A stretch of 64,000 nucleotides of DNA from Parapedobacter lycopersici (GTDB lineage Bacteria > Bacteroidota > Bacteroidia > Sphingobacteriales > Sphingobacteriaceae): positions 62,001 through 126,000 of the forward strand of contig NZ_JAMSLW010000007.1 in the NCBI RefSeq assembly GCF_024643285.1, in the 5' to 3' direction. Both the position numbers and the translations under genes were made by a program. The notes under the pieces are model-generated. The model had not been told where the DNA came from and did no database searches. It saw only the letters and a list, made by a program, of their open reading frames with translations. Of the stretch, positions 18,356 through 27,336 are shown one piece after another. The stretch's first letter is position 1. Every line of letters starts with the position of its first letter.

Positions 18356-19810
18356 ATGAGCTGGCTCCTGCTGTATCAGATCGCATATACTACCATAGTC
18401 ATCCTGGTGTGTCTCCGGGTCATTTATGACACCCGCAGCACCACCAAGACACTGGCTTACTTACTGCTGGTGGTTTTTCTGCCATTTGTGGGCATCTTTA
18501 TTTATTTCTCTTTCGGGATCAATTATCGGAAACGGAAAATGTACAGCAAAAAATTAATTGAGGACGAAAAACTGGACATGCGATTGAAGCAGGAGATCCT
18601 TCAGTCTTCGGCGCAGGCCTTCGCTCAGGGAAACGAGGAGATCCAGCCGTTCAGGGAATTGGCACATATGCTGGCCAATAACAGTTTAAGTGCGTTAACT
18701 GCTGGAAACGAGGTTAAGCTATTGATTAACGGCGAGCATAAGTTCCCTGAAGTCATCCGGGCGATGCAGGCCGCCCGGCATCACATCCACATTGAGTATT
18801 ATATCTATGAGGACGATGAGATTGGACGGACACTTGAACAACTCATGATCCAGAAAGTACAGGAAGGGGTGACCGTCCGCTTTATCTACGATGACTTCGG
18901 CAGCAGCTCCATCCGCAAAAAACTGGTAAAGCGGCTGCGAGCGGGCGGCGTTCAGGCATTTCCTTTTTCACGGATCATTTTTATTGCACTGGCCAACCGG
19001 CTAAATTACCGGAATCACCGCAAAATCATTGTTATTGATGGCCATACTGCTTTTGTGGGCGGCATCAATATCAGCGACAAATACGTGAATACCGCCACGG
19101 AGAAGAAGCTGTTTTGGCGCGACACCCACCTGCAGCTGACCGGCCGGGGAGTAAATTACCTGCAATATCTTTTCCTGTGTGACTGGAATTTTTGTGCCGA
19201 CGAGCAGCTTCAGCCAAATGAACAGTTTTTCCCGCCAGCGGCTTCATTTCCTGTTTCCGGCAACAAGGTTGTACAGATCGCTGCCAGCGGCCCCGATTCC
19301 GACACGCCAACCATTCTGTTTTCGTTATTACAGGCAATCAGTCTGGCTACCCGGGAGCTGCTGATTACCACTCCTTATTTTATCCCGGGGGAAAGCATGC
19401 TCGACGCACTGATGATTGCCGCGCTCGGTGGAGTCCGCGTGAAGCTCCTGGTACCCGGTCATTCCGACTCTGTGGTGGTGAATGCCGCAGCACGGTCCTA
19501 TTATGACGATCTACTACACGCAGGAGTAGAAATATACCGATATCAAAAGGGCTTCGTACATGCGAAAACCATGGTGGTCGACCGCAAAATTGCGATTGTT
19601 GGCACGGCCAACATGGACCAGCGGAGTTTCGATCTCAATTTTGAAGTGAATGCCGTAGTATACGACGTAGCCATCGCGCAAGAACTGGGTGATGTCTTCG
19701 ACCAGGATCTCCTCCAGGCAAGCCCTATCGATCCGCAGGTGTGGGAGCAGCGTCCCCTGTACAAACAGCTGCTGGAAAAAACGGCACGGCTAATCTCACC
19801 GCTGCTCTAG
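18356..19810 (+). CDS. cls: cardiolipin synthase
   Basis: 484 aa phospholipase-D-superfamily enzyme that condenses phosphatidylglycerol into cardiolipin at the inner membrane. Two N-terminal membrane segments (about 1-22 and 34-55) precede the two HxK(x)4D motifs: NHRKIIVIDGHTAFVGGIN and HAKTMVVDRKIAIVGTANMD, the second followed by QRSFDLNFE. Length is normal. Its stop overlaps the 3' end of the convergent VOC gene by 4 bp. Confidence 0.95.
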   Translation: MSWLLLYQIAYTTIVILVCLRVIYDTRSTTKTLAYLLLVVFLPFVGIFIYFSFGINYRKRKMYSKKLIEDEKLDMRLKQEILQSSAQAFAQGNEEIQPFRELAHMLANNSLSALTAGNEVKLLINGEHKFPEVIRAMQAARHHIHIEYYIYEDDEIGRTLEQLMIQKVQEGVTVRFIYDDFGSSSIRKKLVKRLRAGGVQAFPFSRIIFIALANRLNYRNHRKIIVIDGHTAFVGGINISDKYVNTATEKKLFWRDTHLQLTGRGVNYLQYLFLCDWNFCADEQLQPNEQFFPPAASFPVSGNKVVQIAASGPDSDTPTILFSLLQAISLATRELLITTPYFIPGESMLDALMIAALGGVRVKLLVPGHSDSVVVNAAARSYYDDLLHAGVEIYRYQKGFVHAKTMVVDRKIAIVGTANMDQRSFDLNFEVNAVVYDVAIAQELGDVFDQDLLQASPIDPQVWEQRPLYKQLLEKTARLISPLL

Positions 19811-20316
19811 GTCAATGGTTGCCCGTCGTCCAGGGCAGCAAGCAGTCCGCCAAGGTCGAGGGGCATGGTATACATATCCAATGAGCCATCGGCCTGCTGT
19901 GGCCATAGCTCCCGGGGTCTGTCCCAGTACAGCTCCACACCATTCCCGTCGGGATCATCCAGGTACAACGCCTCGGAAACCCCATGGTCTGACGCTCCCG
20001 TAAGCGGATAGGCGGCCGCACGTAACCGTTGGTAAATAAAAGCCAGGTCCCGCCGGGAGGGATAAACGATAGCCAGGTGGTACAGGCCTACGCCGTGTGG
20101 GCTGGCCTTGGGCGCGTTTTTGCTATGCCAGGTATTCAGCCCGATATGGTGGTGATATCCACCAGCAGATACAAAGGCTGCCTGCTCACCATAGCGCATG
20201 GTCAGCTCAAAGCCCAATACGCCGCAGTAAAACGCCAAAGCGCGCTCCAGATCGGCCACCTTTAAGTGGACATGACCAATACGGGTCTGAGCCGGAATAA
20301 CATAAGAGTCTTGCAT
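19807..20316 (-). CDS. VOC-family protein (glyoxalase / extradiol dioxygenase-like)
   Basis: 169 aa. A beta-alpha-beta-beta-beta VOC fold is suggested by IGHVHLKVADLERALAFYCG (about 12-31), HHIGLNTWHSKNA (about 55), GLYHLAIVYPS and the closing YLDDPDGNGVELYWD. His and Glu residues at the expected metal-ligand positions (His17, the second-repeat His, Glu of VELYWD) are present, so it may be a metal-dependent dioxygenase-like or lyase enzyme of the CatE type. The substrate cannot be told. Confidence 0.85.
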   Translation of the reverse strand: MQDSYVIPAQTRIGHVHLKVADLERALAFYCGVLGFELTMRYGEQAAFVSAGGYHHHIGLNTWHSKNAPKASPHGVGLYHLAIVYPSRRDLAFIYQRLRAAAYPLTGASDHGVSEALYLDDPDGNGVELYWDRPRELWPQQADGSLDMYTMPLDLGGLLAALDDGQPLT

Positions 20317-20329
20317 GATATTGTGCTTT

Positions 20330-21304
20330 TTATCTGGTTGTAATTGTATCCATCAACTGCATTACTTTGACCCCGTCGGCAGCCGTGCAGGGGTTGGGTG
20401 CTCCATCCAGGAAATGTGCAACTACCCGTTCAATCATCGGCTGTTGAATGTGCGGACCGTGATCAAAGACAAAACGATCCGTTTTCCCTCCTTTATGCAG
20501 TGTATATTCCCTGCCGAAGACCGGAAAGCTTAGCTTACCTTCTGTGCCGATGATCTCACAAAGGTCTTTCGTTTCTTCAGGCGGTACGGTAAAGCTCCAA
20601 AGGCCATTGAATAGCACACCGCTTTGGAACTGGATTGCCGCAGCAACGGCATCGTCCGCCGCGTATTGTTTTCCCTGATTTAATGCAATGCCTGATGCAT
20701 AAGTCGGATCACCGAAGAAATAGAGCATTAAATCCAGCTGATGGGGGGCCAGGTCGTGGAACAACCCGCCACCGGATATATTGGGATCGACCCGCCAATT
20801 TTCGGCTGACCTGGCAATCATATCGGACTGCAGCGGCTGGAGCATGTGCAGGTTTACCAGTCGGACTTCGCCAATAGCGCCGCTTGCCAGTTCCCTTTTA
20901 ATCTCATTAAAAAAGGGCAGTCCCCGGCGATAATGGGCAACCGTCAGTTTAATGCCGGTTTGTTCGGATGCCTGGCGCATCTGGATTGCGGATGCTGCGG
21001 TCATGGTCATTGGCTTTTCAACATAGACGGGTTTCCCCGCCAGAAGGGCCGCAATGGTATAAGCCTCGTGGTACAGCGGTGGTGTAGCCACGTATATGGC
21101 ATTTACTTCCGGATCATTGATCAGGTCATATCCGTTGTCGTACCATCGCGGCACGCCGTGTCGCATGGCGTAGTCGCGGGCCTTCTCTGCATTGCGGCGC
21201 ATTACCGCCACAAGGGCCGAGCGCTCCACGCGGTTAAACGCGGGTCCGCTCTTTACTTCCGTGACATCGCCGCAGCCGATGATGCCCCAATTCAATTTTT
21301 CCAT
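20330..21304 (-). CDS. Gfo/Idh/MocA-family oxidoreductase (cytoplasmic)
   Basis: 324 aa with an N-terminal Rossmann fold (WGIIGCGDVTEVKSGPAF) and no signal sequence. The catalytic-lysine motif is VYVEKPMTM (about 95). The substrate half has GGGLFHDLAPHQLDLMLYFFG. Such enzymes oxidise or reduce hydroxyl groups of sugars or cyclitols with NAD(P). It shares its strand with the VOC gene 13 bp downstream, a likely two-gene unit. Confidence 0.88.
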   Translation of the reverse strand: MEKLNWGIIGCGDVTEVKSGPAFNRVERSALVAVMRRNAEKARDYAMRHGVPRWYDNGYDLINDPEVNAIYVATPPLYHEAYTIAALLAGKPVYVEKPMTMTAASAIQMRQASEQTGIKLTVAHYRRGLPFFNEIKRELASGAIGEVRLVNLHMLQPLQSDMIARSAENWRVDPNISGGGLFHDLAPHQLDLMLYFFGDPTYASGIALNQGKQYAADDAVAAAIQFQSGVLFNGLWSFTVPPEETKDLCEIIGTEGKLSFPVFGREYTLHKGGKTDRFVFDHGPHIQQPMIERVVAHFLDGAPNPCTAADGVKVMQLMDTITTR

Positions 21305-21339
21305 AGTCCCGATTCGTATTTGGCTGTTATCCGTTAAAT

Positions 21340-22101
21340 TTATTCCTCTTCTTCCAATTCCAGCAGGCGCATCCGAAATGCATTCATTGCTGTGACGCCC
21401 AGTTGCTGGGTCAAGCGGTAATTGACTACTGCACCAACGGCAGCACCGATTATCGGGATCAGCTGGGCCATTTTTGCCAAGTCAATATAATCCCGATACT
21501 CAAGCTGAAACGTACGCCAGTCAAAATGATCCACATCGTCGGGCAGGTTTGCTGCGTAAGTATCCCAGTGAATGATCCGCCTGTATACCTCTTCCCTGTG
21601 TTTGTGACTCGAAAACGCCAGCTGAAATACAGTCAGCAGAAAGAGCCGTTCCTTGTATTGCCCCACATCAAAACCGTAGGTAGCCGCAATATCAAAAAGC
21701 AGTTTCATTTTAATCGTCAGCAGTGCCGGAAAATCGGCAATACCCATCAGCAAACCGCCTGCACCGGTTACGGCACCTTCCACGGAAGCCGTTCTTTTGT
21801 AGGTTTCCATCAGGCGCAGCACATATGCCTCACGTAGCTGGAAACTCCGGTGTTCTTTGGGTGCGGGCACGGTATACCGTGCGCCAAACAGTACCCCTTT
21901 CACCATTTTCTCAATAGCAAAAGTAATTGCCTGATGTACTTTCTCCGGAATCAGGTTATTGATTTTCGTCTGGATATTCTTTGCCCATACACTGCCTTTT
22001 GGCTGCGGCCGCGTCATGCGGTGCTTCCAGAAAGCCAGCTCTATCAATACCCTCTCCCGGTATTGCGGTGTCATTTCGGCGTTGTCCTTATTGTGCTTCA
22101 C
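21340..22101 (-). CDS. EcsC-family protein
   Basis: 253 aa. Family features include VEGAVTGAGGLLMGIADFPALLTIKMKLLFDIA read as Gly-rich amphipathic segments (about 105-140) and a second one, LIPIIGAAVGAVVNYRL (about 213). EcsC proteins are named after the third gene of the Bacillus ecs ABC-transporter operon and have no settled biochemical role; no ABC genes adjoin here. It starts 179 bp from the divergent peroxiredoxin gene. Confidence 0.85.
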   Translation of the reverse strand: MKHNKDNAEMTPQYRERVLIELAFWKHRMTRPQPKGSVWAKNIQTKINNLIPEKVHQAITFAIEKMVKGVLFGARYTVPAPKEHRSFQLREAYVLRLMETYKRTASVEGAVTGAGGLLMGIADFPALLTIKMKLLFDIAATYGFDVGQYKERLFLLTVFQLAFSSHKHREEVYRRIIHWDTYAANLPDDVDHFDWRTFQLEYRDYIDLAKMAQLIPIIGAAVGAVVNYRLTQQLGVTAMNAFRMRLLELEEEE

Positions 22102-22224
22102 GGATTATCTGGTATAACGTACGGTATACCTGCCGTTTGATTCCCGGTACCGCAAATCGTTACGTTAAAATTACATTATTTTCTCCGAAATTCAGTTCCC
22201 GCTTTTATTTTCCGTAAAATCTAC

Positions 22225-22232
22225 TAACTTTG
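22225..22232 (+). promoter_or_regulatory. -7 promoter box of the peroxiredoxin gene
   Basis: TAACTTTG matches TAnnTTTG and lies 48 bp before the start codon. No convincing -33 TTG was found. Confidence 0.4.
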
Positions 22233-22266
22233 TAGACATACAGATTGTTTTTTTATATTTAACAGT

Positions 22267-22273
22267 AAGGAGG
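22267..22273 (+). promoter_or_regulatory. strong Shine-Dalgarno site of the peroxiredoxin gene
   Basis: AAGGAGG sits 7 nt before the ATG at 22281. A full-length SD is uncommon in Bacteroidota, where most genes lack one, and suggests high expression. Confidence 0.6.
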
Positions 22274-22280
22274 ACAAAAT

Positions 22281-22916
22281 ATGAGTTTAAGATTAGGAGA
22301 TACCGCACCGAATTTCAAAGCGGTAACGACAGTAGGAGAAATTGACTTCTACGATTACACCGAGGGAAGCTGGGTGGTATTATTCTCACACCCTGCAGAT
22401 TACACACCGGTATGCACGACCGAATTAGGGCGTACCGCGCAATTAAAAGATGAGTTCGATAAACGTAACGTTAAAGTATTAGCTGTGAGTGTCGATCCGA
22501 TCGACGACCACAAGGGCTGGGTAAACGATATCAATGAAACACAGCAAACCGAAGTGAATTTTCCACTGATTGCCGATGAGGATCGGAAAGTATCGGAACT
22601 GTACGATATGATCCACCCCAATGCGTCCGCTACGGCTACTGTCCGGTCGGTATTCATCATCGGTCCCGATCGCGCGGTTAAATTAATGATTACCTACCCG
22701 GCGTCCACAGGCCGCAACTTTCAGGAAATTCTCCGGGTGATCGATTCCCTGCAGCTTACTGCAAATTACAGTGTGGCTACGCCTGCGGATTGGACACATG
22801 GCGAAGACGTTGTCGTGTCACCGGCAATTGCCACCGAGGATATCCCCGCTAAGTTCCCGAAAGGACACAAAGTCATTAAACCCTATCTGCGGACGACTCC
22901 CCAACCGAATATTTAA
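22281..22916 (+). CDS. 1-Cys peroxiredoxin, Prx6 family
   Basis: 211 aa thiol peroxidase that reduces hydrogen peroxide and organic hydroperoxides. The peroxidatic Cys45 lies in PADYTPVCTTE and is the only Cys in the protein, so the resolving thiol must come from a partner. The C-terminal Prx6 extension is present (DWTHGEDVVVSPAI onward). A full SD precedes the gene and a strong hairpin follows it, so it is probably a highly expressed single-gene unit. Confidence 0.96.
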   Translation: MSLRLGDTAPNFKAVTTVGEIDFYDYTEGSWVVLFSHPADYTPVCTTELGRTAQLKDEFDKRNVKVLAVSVDPIDDHKGWVNDINETQQTEVNFPLIADEDRKVSELYDMIHPNASATATVRSVFIIGPDRAVKLMITYPASTGRNFQEILRVIDSLQLTANYSVATPADWTHGEDVVVSPAIATEDIPAKFPKGHKVIKPYLRTTPQPNI

Positions 22917-22945
22917 TCGGATTTACACCGTACACACTCGGTAAA

Positions 22946-22987
22946 TAAAGAAAGCGGTTGGTCCGATCGGGCCAACCGCTTTCTTTA
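22946..22987. terminator. bidirectional intrinsic terminator
   Basis: A perfect 16-bp stem, TAAAGAAAGCGGTTGG (22946-22961) with its complement at 22972-22987, has a 10-nt loop. One arm ends in TTTCTTTA on either strand. It lies between the convergent peroxiredoxin and protease genes and can stop transcription from both. Confidence 0.9.
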
Positions 22988-23007
22988 TACATTGTTTCAC
23001 ATCAGCC

Positions 23008-24114
23008 CTAAAAGACCTTGACCATATATACGTAATCCTGGATCCGCTTAACCTGTTCGGTTCTGGCCAGCCCCTGGAGGGTGTTTTTCTTGCCCATCAC
23101 TAATTTATCCGTGAGGGAATCCTGTGGTATGGCTTCAATTGATTTTAATAATGCTTCGGATTTAATGGCAAATGACGCACCATCCAGGCCTTTTTGTTTG
23201 CCGCTGATGATACCGATCACATTTCCACGGCTATCCAATACCGGTCCGCCACTGTTCCCCGGGTTGACTGGGATGGATATTTGGTAAGCAGTAGTATCGC
23301 CTGCATAGCCGGTTTGCGAACTCAGGTATCCCTGTCCGTAAACCATGTCATCTCTGGGAAATCCAACGGTAAAGACATCTTCCCCAACATCTGATACGGC
23401 CGCTTTGAATGTATACGGCATGCTTTTCAGGGGTTTAAACGCACTATCGCCGATATGTAGGAGCGCCAGGTCATTGGCCGGATCAATATAAATCACCTCG
23501 GCCCTGAATGCATCCCCTTTGCTGTTCTGAAGGTGAACGGAATCGGCATCCTTTATCACGTGGTAATTAGTCACGACATACCCATTGGTCGAGACGATAA
23601 ATCCCGTCGCTCCAAAATGACTTTTTGATTCATCACCCCGCCGTTGACCGCTGTTGATGCTGTTGATCACCGCGTTCTGTGCATTTACATTTTTCTTCAC
23701 CGTATTCATGTCCCGTCGCAGCGCACTATAGTTCGACGTGGCGGTTTCAATGGTCTTGTAATAGCCCGACAACCACAGGGTAGAGAACACAGCAATAATG
23801 GCCACACTCGCTGCCACCAGTGAATTAATCTTGAACCTATTCCATAAGGTGGTAATAATGGTTGTCTGTTTAGCTTCCAGTGGTCCACCAGCAGCATATT
23901 TATCGGCGATAGCCGTCAATTCCTGTTTTAATGCTTTCCGGTCGGCGTGCACCTGCAGCTGTTCCAGGAACAATTGATGCGTTGTCAGTTGCGTCGCCTT
24001 GTCAGGATGCGCCGTACAATACGCCTCGAAAGCCGTCCGCTCTGTCGCATCCAGCTCTTTTCTCAGGTATTTATCCGCAAGAAATATAAATTCCTGCTCA
24101 CTCATACTGTTCAT
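23008..24114 (-). CDS. membrane-anchored trypsin-like protease with anti-sigma-like N-terminus
   Basis: 368 aa. Residues 1-75 form an acidic helical region like the cytoplasmic zinc-less anti-sigma domain of Bacteroidota regulators (FIFLADKYLRKELDATE). One membrane segment follows (about 97-116), then a linker and a DegP/HtrA-like serine protease domain facing the periplasm: His185 (VTNYHVIKDA), Asp215 (DPANDLALLHI), Ser288 (NPGNSGGPVLD). There is no PDZ domain; only about 60 residues follow the domain. It starts 7 bp after the stop of an ECF sigma gene, so it is probably that factor's regulator or effector. The fused architecture is seen; the signalling role is inference. Confidence 0.88.
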   Translation of the reverse strand: MNSMSEQEFIFLADKYLRKELDATERTAFEAYCTAHPDKATQLTTHQLFLEQLQVHADRKALKQELTAIADKYAAGGPLEAKQTTIITTLWNRFKINSLVAASVAIIAVFSTLWLSGYYKTIETATSNYSALRRDMNTVKKNVNAQNAVINSINSGQRRGDESKSHFGATGFIVSTNGYVVTNYHVIKDADSVHLQNSKGDAFRAEVIYIDPANDLALLHIGDSAFKPLKSMPYTFKAAVSDVGEDVFTVGFPRDDMVYGQGYLSSQTGYAGDTTAYQISIPVNPGNSGGPVLDSRGNVIGIISGKQKGLDGASFAIKSEALLKSIEAIPQDSLTDKLVMGKKNTLQGLARTEQVKRIQDYVYMVKVF

Positions 24115-24120
24115 CTTCCC

Positions 24121-24699
24121 CTATTTATTATTTGCTGTAAAATATAGTTTCTTTAGCCGTTGCAGGCATTTATACTTTTGATTTTTGGCATTGTCGGCGT
24201 TGGTATATCCGAACCGCTCACAAATTTCCTGCATCGACTGTCCCAATATGTAAAAATCATGAATAATGCTCCGGCAGGGTTCACCCAGTTTATCCAGCGC
24301 CTCTTCCATCAGCGACATTTGCTGATCCTTTTCTTCGTGCACCGCCAGGTCATCTTCCACCGATATCGTGTCTTCATAATCGCGCACATCCTGAAACATT
24401 CTTCCCTGATCACCCAGCTGTTTTAACCAAAGTCGCCGGCAGACTGCATATAGGTAGGTCTTCAATTTGCTGTTCAATTCGAAACCGCCCTGCTTAACCC
24501 GGTCGTACAATACGATAACGGCTTCCTGAAAGATATCCTTTGCCTCATCCGATGTCCCGCTGTTCTGGGTAACCATGTGCAGTACCATTGGAAAATAATC
24601 GCGATACAACGCCTCCAGTGTACCTGCATCTCCCGAAGCAATCCCCGCGATCGTTTCCCGGTCTGCTTCCAATGCTGTGGATGTATGCAACTTACTCAC
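24121..24699 (-). CDS. ECF-type sigma-70 factor paired with the membrane protease
   Basis: 192 aa with a GTG start at 24699. Region 2 at about 25-95 contains SGTSDEAKDIFQEAVIVLYD and KTYLYAVCRRLWLKQL; region 4 at about 130-185 contains LGEPCRSIIHDFYILGQSMQ and an HTH with GYTNADNAKNQKYKCLQRLK. The region 4 HTH with a NAKNQKYKC motif is typical of one Bacteroidota ECF branch. The protease with an anti-sigma-like N-terminus is 7 bp downstream. Confidence 0.92.
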   Translation of the reverse strand: MSKLHTSTALEADRETIAGIASGDAGTLEALYRDYFPMVLHMVTQNSGTSDEAKDIFQEAVIVLYDRVKQGGFELNSKLKTYLYAVCRRLWLKQLGDQGRMFQDVRDYEDTISVEDDLAVHEEKDQQMSLMEEALDKLGEPCRSIIHDFYILGQSMQEICERFGYTNADNAKNQKYKCLQRLKKLYFTANNK

Positions 24700-24877
24700 C
24701 TGTTAATACGCTAAATCTCCAATTGTAACCCATGCAGCGGTTCTTTCGGGTACCGAACCCGCTTTATGCTGTGCATGCCATCAAACCTACTATATTTTTT
24801 TTGATTTTAAAACCAGGTTTCCAACAAGCGGCTTTCCGATCTGAATCCCTATCTTAGCCCCAAAATTAACCACAGGC

Positions 24878-25855
24878 ATGCAACAGACGGTCGAATTACA
24901 GCAGCGGATTGCCGAAGCATTATCCAGCATCCACATCCCCGAAAAACCGGAGAACCTGTATGATCCGATTCGGTACATGCTGCAAATCGGCGGTAAACGT
25001 ATCCGGCCATTGCTCACGTTAATGGCGGCTGACCTGTTCTCGATATCCGACAGCAACCGGGCGGTACCCGCTGCACTTGCCATTGAACTGTTCCATAATT
25101 TCAGCCTGGTTCATGATGATATCATGGACGCGGCCCCGCTCCGGCGGGGGAAGCCGACCATTCATCAAAAATGGGATAGCAGCGTAGCGATCCTCTCGGG
25201 CGACCGATTGCTGATCATGGCGTACGATCAGCTGGCCCGCTGTGGGGGTGACAGGCTCGCGGCGTTGGTCAGCACATTCAATGCCATGGCTACAGCAGTG
25301 TGTGAAGGCCAGCAGCTGGACATGGATTTCGAGCGGCGGGAACAAGTCGGCCTTGCGGAGTATATCCATATGATTACGCTGAAAACATCCGTCCTGCTGG
25401 GAGCGGCGCTGAAAATGGGCGCCATCGTCAGCCACGCAACCGAAACGGATGCCCGGCTTATTTATGAATTCGGCATTCATCTGGGCATTGCATTCCAACT
25501 GCAGGATGATCTGCTGGATGTATATGGCAACCCCCGGCAATTTGGTAAAAAGCCCGGCGGCGATATATTGGCAAACAAAAAGACCTATTTACTGGTCACG
25601 GCTTTTGAAACTGCCGATGCCGAGACACGAGCCGAACTGACCAACTTATTCACTGCCAAAGACTCGGTGCCGGAAAATAAAATTGATGCGGTAAAAGCCA
25701 TTTACGACCGGCTGCAAATCCAGCAATTAGCCGAGGACAGCAAACAGAATTACATCAGCAAGGCATTCAACGCCCTGGACAGCATTACTGTTGATGAAGC
25801 CCGTAAAACCCCCTTGCGGACACTGGCTCAAAATTTGCTTCACCGAGAAGCGTAG
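24878..25855 (+). CDS. short-chain trans-polyprenyl diphosphate synthase (probably GGPP synthase)
   Basis: 325 aa. It condenses isopentenyl diphosphate with an allylic diphosphate. The two Asp-rich motifs are DDIMD (80-84, in LVHDDIMDAAPLRRG) and DDLLD (in FQLQDDLLDVYG). Phe75, five residues before the first Asp, suggests a product of C20 or shorter rather than a long quinone chain; that is inference from family knowledge. GGKRIRPLL (39-47) binds the homoallylic substrate. Chain length should be tested. Confidence 0.93.
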   Translation: MQQTVELQQRIAEALSSIHIPEKPENLYDPIRYMLQIGGKRIRPLLTLMAADLFSISDSNRAVPAALAIELFHNFSLVHDDIMDAAPLRRGKPTIHQKWDSSVAILSGDRLLIMAYDQLARCGGDRLAALVSTFNAMATAVCEGQQLDMDFERREQVGLAEYIHMITLKTSVLLGAALKMGAIVSHATETDARLIYEFGIHLGIAFQLQDDLLDVYGNPRQFGKKPGGDILANKKTYLLVTAFETADAETRAELTNLFTAKDSVPENKIDAVKAIYDRLQIQQLAEDSKQNYISKAFNALDSITVDEARKTPLRTLAQNLLHREA

Positions 25856-25973
25856 TCATTTGCTGCAGGAAAATCCCGCTGGACACAGGGATCAGTCTGC
25901 ACAATTACAAATTTATTGTTAACTTGTGCTTTTGGCACACCCAAATTAATCAAGAACTTCATTGTTTTCAGAT

Positions 25974-26753
25974 ATGGATGCATTAAAGATCACCACGTTC
26001 CAGGCATACTTATTTTGGGAAAACATCGATAAAAACCTAAGCAATCTTTCGCTCAGGCTATCGGCAATCCGCGAAAAAACGGACCTTATCATTTTGCCGG
26101 AAATGTTCAATACCGGCTTTACGATGAATGTGGAGAAGTGCGCCGAAAAGCCGGACGGTCAAACGATGCACTGGATGATGGAAACGGCGCATAAATATAG
26201 CTGTGTGGTAGCCGGGAGCCTCATCATTGAAGAAGATGGGAAGTATTATAACCGGTTTATCTGGATGAACCAGGATGGCAGCTATGTGAAATACGACAAG
26301 CGGCACCTCTTTGGCATGGCCGGGGAAAATGAAAAATTCACGCCGGGAAATAAGCGGGTTATTGTAGAACTCCACGGTTGGAAGATATGTCCCATGATTT
26401 GCTATGACCTCCGGTTCCCGGTTTGGTCGCGCAACCTGGATGGTGCATATGATGTTCTGTTATATGTGGCCAGCTGGCCGGATAGACGGTCGGCCCACTG
26501 GCGGAGCCTCATTCCGGCGAGAGCAATAGAAAACCAGGCCTTCGTCATTGGCGTAAACCGCGTGGGGCACGATGGCAACGAAGTGTATTATTCCGGAGGT
26601 TCCATGTGCATCTCGCCGATTGGCGATGTCGTATATTATAAACCGGAATACGAAGACCTGTATACCTTCTCCATCTACCGGAAAGATATTGACGATACCC
26701 GCACTAGCCTGCCGTTTTTAAAAGATATTGACGATTTTAAATTGGATATTTGA
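25974..26753 (+). CDS. omega-amidase / nitrilase-family amidohydrolase (YafV-like)
   Basis: 259 aa from the ATG at 25974. The Glu-Lys-Cys triad of nitrilases is visible: Glu43 (LPEMFNTGF), Lys109 (YDKRHLFGMAGEN) and Cys143 (CPMICYDLRFP). The combination with HLFGMAGENEKF places it with YafV/Nit2-type omega-amidases that hydrolyse alpha-ketoglutaramate and related deaminated amides. A TTG start 12 bp upstream is possible but less likely. Confidence 0.93.
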   Translation: MDALKITTFQAYLFWENIDKNLSNLSLRLSAIREKTDLIILPEMFNTGFTMNVEKCAEKPDGQTMHWMMETAHKYSCVVAGSLIIEEDGKYYNRFIWMNQDGSYVKYDKRHLFGMAGENEKFTPGNKRVIVELHGWKICPMICYDLRFPVWSRNLDGAYDVLLYVASWPDRRSAHWRSLIPARAIENQAFVIGVNRVGHDGNEVYYSGGSMCISPIGDVVYYKPEYEDLYTFSIYRKDIDDTRTSLPFLKDIDDFKLDI

Positions 26754-26770
26754 GCAGCGGTTCTTCTCTG

Positions 26771-27214
26771 TTATTGATATGGCCGTTCCAAAATTGCCGA
26801 TTGAATGACTGCGTCCCGCAGGTCAAATGCATATCCCCCGTCTGCTTTTCCCGTATGCGCCGTGTCTGTTACATGCAGCCGTTCGGGGACACGCTGGCCG
26901 GAATGGCTTCGCGCCCGGCGCATTTTCGCTGTGTCGATATTACCCGTATACGCATCAAAAGCCGCAGAAGGGGTAGCGGACGTTTCATCCGGTTGCCACG
27001 CCGGTGCGCGGAGGTCACGATGGCCTGCCTGCTGTTTGCCAACAACCTTGCCGGGTTGTTCGGATCTGCCTGCGGCAGCCTCGTCCGTGCCTGCTCGCGG
27101 ACGGCCCTGCGCCGGATTTCTTTTCCGTGCCTTTTCCTGCTCCTTCTGAAAATTCGCATACGCCTGAAGACCAAAAAAGGCCAGTGCAATCAGGATCGGG
27201 AGAATCGTTTCCAT
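26771..27214 (-). CDS. small membrane-anchored protein of unknown function
   Basis: 147 aa. An N-terminal membrane segment (about 4-20, ILPILIALAFFGLQAYANF) is followed by a basic KEQEKARKR stretch, a long low-complexity linker rich in Ala, Gly, Arg and Pro, and a conserved-looking C-terminal FDLRDAVIQSAILERPY. That tail recurs, as I recall, in small uncharacterised Bacteroidota proteins. This strand is preferred over the overlapping plus-strand frame because of the start, the membrane segment and the tail. Confidence 0.7.
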   Translation of the reverse strand: METILPILIALAFFGLQAYANFQKEQEKARKRNPAQGRPRAGTDEAAAGRSEQPGKVVGKQQAGHRDLRAPAWQPDETSATPSAAFDAYTGNIDTAKMRRARSHSGQRVPERLHVTDTAHTGKADGGYAFDLRDAVIQSAILERPYQ

Positions 27215-27336
27215 TTGCTAAAGTTAAAAAAATATCCGGAAAAAAAGCCTCCGATACATGTCGGAAGTCTACCCGCTTATCCGCATCTTTGTAACAGGTA
27301 GTTGTTCCATACGTCTAATCCACGTAACCGCTGCTC

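Noticed and set aside
26750-27301. 183-codon plus-strand frame after the omega-amidase gene
   Set aside because: It overlaps the minus-strand small membrane protein, which has a good start, a membrane segment and a family-like C-terminus. The plus frame is rich in Arg and Cys and has no domain.
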